This document shows positions 59,341 through 64,000 of a stretch of 64,000 nucleotides of DNA, piece after piece. Position numbers and translations under genes: made by a program. Position 1 is the stretch's first letter; every line of letters starts with the position of its first letter. This stretch comes from Tamarix chinensis (taxonomy: Eukaryota > Streptophyta > Magnoliopsida > Caryophyllales > Tamaricaceae): NCBI GenBank assembly GCA_030549775.1, contig CM060172.1:4504123-4568122 (forward strand). Reading direction: 5' to 3'. The notes under the pieces were generated by a model. That model made no database searches, was not told the origin of the DNA, and worked only from the letters and a program-made list of their open reading frames with translations.

Positions 59341-59936
59341 ACTCCCCATCAATATTTTATAACTCCATCATTATTTTACGACCCCATCATTATCTTACAA
59401 CCCCATAATTATCTTACCGTTCCATCCTTATTTTACGACCCCATCATGCATGTCTTAAGGCCACATTATACAACAATAATAACATAAATGTACACATGAT
59501 TCTCATGCCACCATTTTTCCACACCAACATACTTCAATCCCATAATCATGCTGTATTAATAACAAGTATACAATATTCACACGAAATACACTATAATTAA
59601 CATCACATGGCATGCATAGCATAAAATCACATAATACAAGTATGGCCTTAGCACCCCTTACCTAAAACGTCACCTGTCTTGAAGTACGCTCCTATACCAC
59701 TTGAGGGCTTTGGTTGGGCTCACCTACTATGGGAAAAATACTAGGATTAGGTTTTCTCTTAAGAATGCTATTATTTCTAACTTACCTCAAGACCTTATTT
59801 TTAATTAAAAAATATTATATTAGAATTGACTCTACAAAATACTAGTAGAATATTAATAATAAAACTAATGCAGTTCAAAACAAAAAGGTGATATAAGGGT
59901 TTCTACCCTTCACCAAAATAATATGAGTAAAGATAA

Positions 59937-59937
<1 letters not shown>

Positions 59938-59971
<34 letters not shown>

Positions 59972-60007
59972 TAACAACTAAATATTATAAATAAAGATAA
60001 TATCAAG

Positions 60008-60039
<32 letters not shown>

Positions 60040-60043
60040 TAAT
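59938..60043. repeat. (AAT)n microsatellites in S2
   Basis: Two pure tracts, 59938-59970 and 60008-60043, separated by AT-rich sequence. Confidence 0.9.
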
Positions 60044-61982
60044 ATATAAGCTTTAAAATTTAAAGTGGGGTTTCGACCCTACTTATAACTAATGACCTAC
60101 TATTTATTAATATTAATAATAAAATTAATAACATATATAATAATATTGAAATAATAAAGATAATGATAATATTATTATTAATGGTTATAAGAACAATAGA
60201 AATAATAATACTAAAATACATAAGTATGAATGTTAATATAAAATTAGGGCCTAGGATTTTCCAGAATAAGTAAATAAAATGTTAATAATAATTATTCTAA
60301 TAATTATAATATTAATAATAATAAGAAGAATGATAATAATCATATAATAATTCAATTAATAACTTAAAATTTGAAACTAACAATTAAATTATTTTATTAC
60401 CACTCTCCACCCTGCAAGTACAATTCAGCATAAATTTTATATCAAATAATAATAATATTAATAGTAAGGAAATAATTATTATATTCGAATAGTTACTAAT
60501 AAATAAAATAAAAAATGGGATAATTTACAATAAATAGTAAATAATGACTAAGGAGGACTAGGGTTTCACCTTGAGTCGGTAGGAATGGGCGGCACCGACG
60601 GTGGTTCACGGCGGTGGTTGGAAAAATGATCTAAGAGGGAAAAAGATGAACAAAAAGAGAGAAGGAGTAGGGGAAAAATTAAAATAAGGTTATGGTTTGG
60701 TGGAGGAGGATTAGAGGGAGTTTTTGGGTGGTTCAGAGGGCAGTAGAAGTGGCGAAAACGGCGGCTTAAGGGTTTCGGGGTGAAAATTCTAGCGAGATGA
60801 GCAGCAAACTTGGTACGACTATGGAGGCCCGTGGAAGAAGAATCGAAGGTTAAAAATGGTTTAGTTAATTAGAGAAAATTTCAGGGAAGAAATTGGAATG
60901 CTGCGGTGGCGCGAAGGTTGGCTATCAGCAGCGGGGGAAGCGTCTGAAGTCAGGGTGGCGACCAGCTCTTGGTTAGGGTTTTCGGGGAAGAAAAACTCCA
61001 AAAACTCCTACAACTAGGCTATTTATAGATGGTAGATGGGATAATAGGGTGTTGAAGCTCGACAGGGAGGTATTAAGTGCAAGAATTTAGGTGGCCGGTG
61101 GTAGTAATTGATCGGCCATCGTTTGGGTTGCTTCGAAATTTCGCGAGGCTGGGGAGAAAAGACGGGCGAGAGATAACGGACGAGAGTTACGCCAATTTAT
61201 TCCTTGAGTAAAGAGGAATACAATGAGCCAAGAAATGGCCGGTCAAAGTCCCTATGGCCGGAGACGCCATTGTTGGTGTCTTATGCTGGGAAAAGAAAGA
61301 AAAAAGCAGAACCGGGCCGGTTGGCACCGGTTACTACATTAAACGAGACGCGTCGTCTCGTCATTAAAATGGACAAAACGTCGCATTTGGGCGCACGCAG
61401 GAGTAGCCAATGACGCTGGGCCGTGGGGAGAGAAAGAAAAGGGTGGGTTGGGCCGCATCCAGGCCCAACCACGGAAGAAGAAAAAGAAAGAAAGAAATAA
61501 AGAAAAGGAAGAAAAGAAAAGGAAAAGGAAAAAAAAAAAGAAAAAGGAAAAATTTAAGGTTGTGGGTTTAAATAAATTAATTAGAATATTTTGGGTATAT
61601 AACATAAAATATTTATTTAATAAAAATATTAAATTCCCTTCTTAGGCTAATTTAGGGTTTTAAAATAATTTCCATACATTTTATTTTAATTAGCAAAACA
61701 CCCTAATTTTCTTCCATTATATTATTTATAAAATTAATATTAATTTCAAACTATTTTCTCCTTCTTATTTTAAATAATATAATTTATTTAATTAATTCCA
61801 AAATTAAAATCTTTGATTAGTTAAAATATCCAAATTCTCCTAATTAAAATACTTATAAATTTATTCTTGATTTTCCCTAATTAATTCAATTTATTTTAAA
61901 TAAAATAATTTATGTAAATAATTTTTCTAATAAATATCATTTGAAAGTAATTTATAAAATTAGAAATTTTCGGGGCATTTCA

Positions 61983-62262
61983 ATGGTTTAGGATGATTTG
62001 TAGACTCTAAACCAAGTTTCTTAACTATTGCTTTACGAGCAACATCTGTACATGAACCACTATCAATTATGAGTCTACAAACCATGACACATATTTTACA
62101 TTTAGTCGTAAAATTTTTCTCTCCTTGAGTAGGTGTAACATTAGGTTGTATTTGTAAAACTATTTGAATTACAAAGCATGGATCTCCTTCTTCTTCATCC
62201 ATAGTTAATATTTCATTAGAAGATTCAATTTCTAAATTCTCATCATCACTACATGGTTCCAT
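61983..62262 (-). pseudogene. Element C protease, active-site part
   Basis: The frame reads FTTKCKICVMVCRLIIDSGS, then CTDVARKAIVKKLGLESTNHPKP. D-S-G is the canonical retropepsin triad. The frame runs into S2 right after NHPKP, and its continuation YSLQWLNK lies beyond S2. Confidence 0.85.
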
Positions 62263-62269
62263 GTTTTAT

Positions 62270-63352
62270 ATTTCATGCAAGGTTAAGGCTCTTTGGTTAG
62301 GACAATTTCTAGCAAAATGTACATATTCTTTACATTTAAAACATTATAAACATTATTTATTTTCCATTTCAAATACCTTATTTTTACCTTTATCATCTCG
62401 ATTATTCTTTTTATCATATGAAGATGTTGATTTAGGTGTAAAGGTGTTAGAATAGGGTTTAGTTGAAGTTGAAGCATTAGACTTAACATAGAATTTAGTT
62501 GATTTGGTTTGTCTTTCAAATTTTAAATCCAATTTAATCAAGTCATCAAAAGAATCATAAGAATACATGTCAAATTTATCTCTTATTAAATTATTCATGC
62601 CACCTAAGTATCTAGCACACTTTTGTTCTTTTCTTTCTTGAAAATCACAAATAAGGGATAGTTTTTCAAACTCTCTAGTGTATTCCGCTACACTAAGTAA
62701 ACCTTGCCTTAGAGTAGTCATTTTAACATACATATCTTGCTCATACTCTCTAGGTAAAAAAATTTTCCTTTGGTGCTTCTTAAGTTTTTCCCAAGATTTT
62801 ATCTTTAATTTCTCTTATATTTCTCTTGTTCTTTTTAAATTATCATACCAAATTCGAGCAAACTTTTTGAACTTAAGAGTAGCTAGCTTTCATTTTCTCT
62901 CATCATCATACTCTCTAAATTCAAAAAGAGCTTCAATTTCATGCAACCACTCAAAGAATAATTCCACATTCAAATCACCATAAAATTTAGAAAGATCAAG
63001 TTTAATACCTTGATCTTCATGGTAAGCATGTTTTACTTGAAATATATATGGTCTTCTTTGGTTTCTTGAGCCAAAGGAGCTTATCCCATCTTCTCCATCT
63101 TTATTGTGATGTATGTTGGAATTTCCATGTCCACCTTTTGCATGGAAGATAGGCTTCATCTTTCCTTCCACACTATCATGGGTTGTCTCCATGCGAATTT
63201 GCCATGGTTTATGCACCTCTTGTTCGGCTAACTTTGCTTCTACACTTTGTAGTTGATATTGAAGTATGGTTTGATTTGTAATTGAGCATCCATTCATGTG
63301 GTCTGGCTCTTGATAGACTCTACCAAAGCATGAACTTCTTCACTAGCCATGG
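62270..63352 (-). pseudogene. Element C gag
   Basis: Likely start MASEEVHALVESIKSQTT at 63352, followed by a TGA and an open frame from 63297: QLQSVEAKLAEQEVHKPW, later KLDLSKFYGDLNVELFFEWLHEIEALFEF. A second frame (62733-62353) has LRQGLLSVAEYTREFEKLSL and ARYLGGMNNLIRDKF, then Ser/Lys-rich sequence. A CCHC knuckle CFKCKEYVHFARNC is encoded at about 62340-62299, downstream of a stop. Frameshift near 62800. Confidence 0.82.
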
Positions 63353-64000
63353 TAATGGATGACACACACCTCTTTTTGTTGCACAAAAGAGATCCACAAA
63401 GTATATAGGTGCTAGAATTTTCCTACTACCAAACAAGGCACAAATATTTTTGCTAATTCAAAACAATGTAAAGATCACTACCTACAATCCTTGATTAGGC
63501 ACAAATGAGGGAAATATAGCCATAAGAAGTCACAGCTTGCATGCAGGAACTAAAGGTGTTAGATGAATTCTACTCTGTGGTTTAGATATTTACCACATAA
63601 AATAACAAACCGCCGAGAGTTTCTTCAACACATATAGGTCTTCAAGTTGAAGATTCAAACGTGGTGCATCATAGGAGATGTAGAGAAGACAAAGGAGAAG
63701 ATTATAGAGTGGTATTTGGAGATGAAATGAATCGGGAAAGCCGAGACACTCGCAACAATTGCTGAGTCTATGAACTGGATACGACACTAGGTCTCGAGTT
63801 TTCTTTTCCTTACTAGGATTGGTATGCGAAAAGGAAAATGAAATGAATGGGTAATCGGTGATATAACAAGACAAATGGGGAGAGAAACCAAGAAGGAGAT
63901 ACGGTAAAAAAAATGGAAGCAAGGCTCAAAATGAATCAAGCAACCAACAAGTGCAATGTTCGATATACAAGGAGAGGTTGGACGTTGATCATATGTAGTG
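63353..64000. other. Element C leader or unidentified flank
   Basis: No PBS or LTR end recognised. Contains scattered reading frames without domains. The 5' LTR of element C may lie outside the window. Confidence 0.4.

Larger units (their letters stand above)
58044..61982 (-). repeat. Solo LTR S2 (3939 bp)
   Basis: ATGGT flanks both sides (58039-58043 and 61983-61987). Minus-strand ends are TGAAATGCCCCGAAAATTT and AAATTTTGGGGTGTTACA. No interior. Modules: C/T-rich block (61560-60580 on the minus strand), AAT microsatellites, a CCCTAA-rich minisatellite (59340-58980), the ACTAATCACTTAAAGTG box (complement at 58914-58931), three CCGGTGGATCGG units (58768-58890) and the CTTACTCAGTACGTAGCGTAC box (complement at 58539-58559). 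Confidence 0.92.
49959..63352 (-). mobile_element. Ty3/gypsy element C, interrupted by solo LTRs S1 and S2
   Basis: Minus-strand order: gag (63352 down to about 62270), protease (62262-61983 and, after S2, 58043-57833), RT (57826-56735), S1, RNase H (51841-51484), tether (51481-51260), integrase (51224-49967), PPT (49970-49959), LTR. The domain order is continuous once both insertions are removed: NHPKP before S2 joins YSLQWLNK after it, and ATQAFETLK spans S1. Several frameshifts and stops, but long frames remain and the RT active site YLDD is intact. The 5' LTR was not found before 64000. Confidence 0.85.

Noticed and set aside
63590..63922. 110-codon minus-strand ORF
   Set aside because: No domain, lies in the leader or flank of element C, and has no support beyond length.
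1..64000. tRNA or rRNA genes
   Set aside because: None recognised by eye. The tRNA-like words found are primer binding sites next to LTRs.

Overview
The window is a repeat-dense stretch of a nuclear plant genome, very likely a flowering plant. It is AT-rich and made almost entirely of nested Ty3/gypsy LTR retrotransposons. The only non-transposon gene I can support is the 3' end of an intron-containing type 2C protein phosphatase (PP2C) gene at 7711-8582. I cannot name the species.

Layout. 1-1000: non-coding DNA with a 377-bp hAT-type miniature element (247-623; 8-bp target duplication CTATCAAC). 1010-4500: minus-strand gypsy element E1 (LTR, PBS, gag, protease, RT, RNase H; no integrase). 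4540-7430: mosaic of minus-strand gypsy fragments (E2) with a 0.6-kb AT-rich insertion and an LTR-like piece. 7440-9560: PP2C 3' exons and flank. 9560-12477: AT-rich DNA, a (TA)n tract and decayed LTR pieces (L0). 12478-31842: decayed plus-strand gypsy element A with a long 5' LTR, split by a 10.3-kb Athila-like element D (19703-30044). 31843-37091: minus-strand gypsy element B (LTR, chromodomain end, integrase, RNase H, RT, protease, gag tail). 37092-49150: a complete young minus-strand gag-only element (TR-GAG type) with 5.16-kb LTRs and a perfect CTAAG target duplication. 49349-64000: minus-strand gypsy element C, from LTR and integrase to the gag start, interrupted by solo LTRs S1 (51842-56729, TSD TGAGT) and S2 (58044-61982, TSD ATGGT).

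Main result. The gag-only element has an open 313-codon gag with two zinc knuckles, a PBS, a PPT and near-identical LTRs, but no protease, RT, RNase H or integrase. Element A's decayed gag is recognisably homologous to its Gag, and element B shares its PPT and downstream sequence. Its LTR modules recur in S1, S2, A and L0, and one of them also in B's LTR. These modules are TGTAA(T/C)ACCCC and GGGGTGTTACA ends, a C/T-rich block, an ACTAATCACTTAAAGTG box, a tandem CCGGTGGA(C/T)CGG array and a CTTACTCAGTA box. Together this reads as one lineage of long-LTR elements, one branch of which has lost pol and must depend on proteins supplied in trans.

All pol genes here look dead or damaged except parts of C, and the gag-only element is the only one that looks recently mobile. 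Element boundaries marked by TSDs are firm. Domain calls in decayed elements rest on reading translations by eye. No database search was possible.
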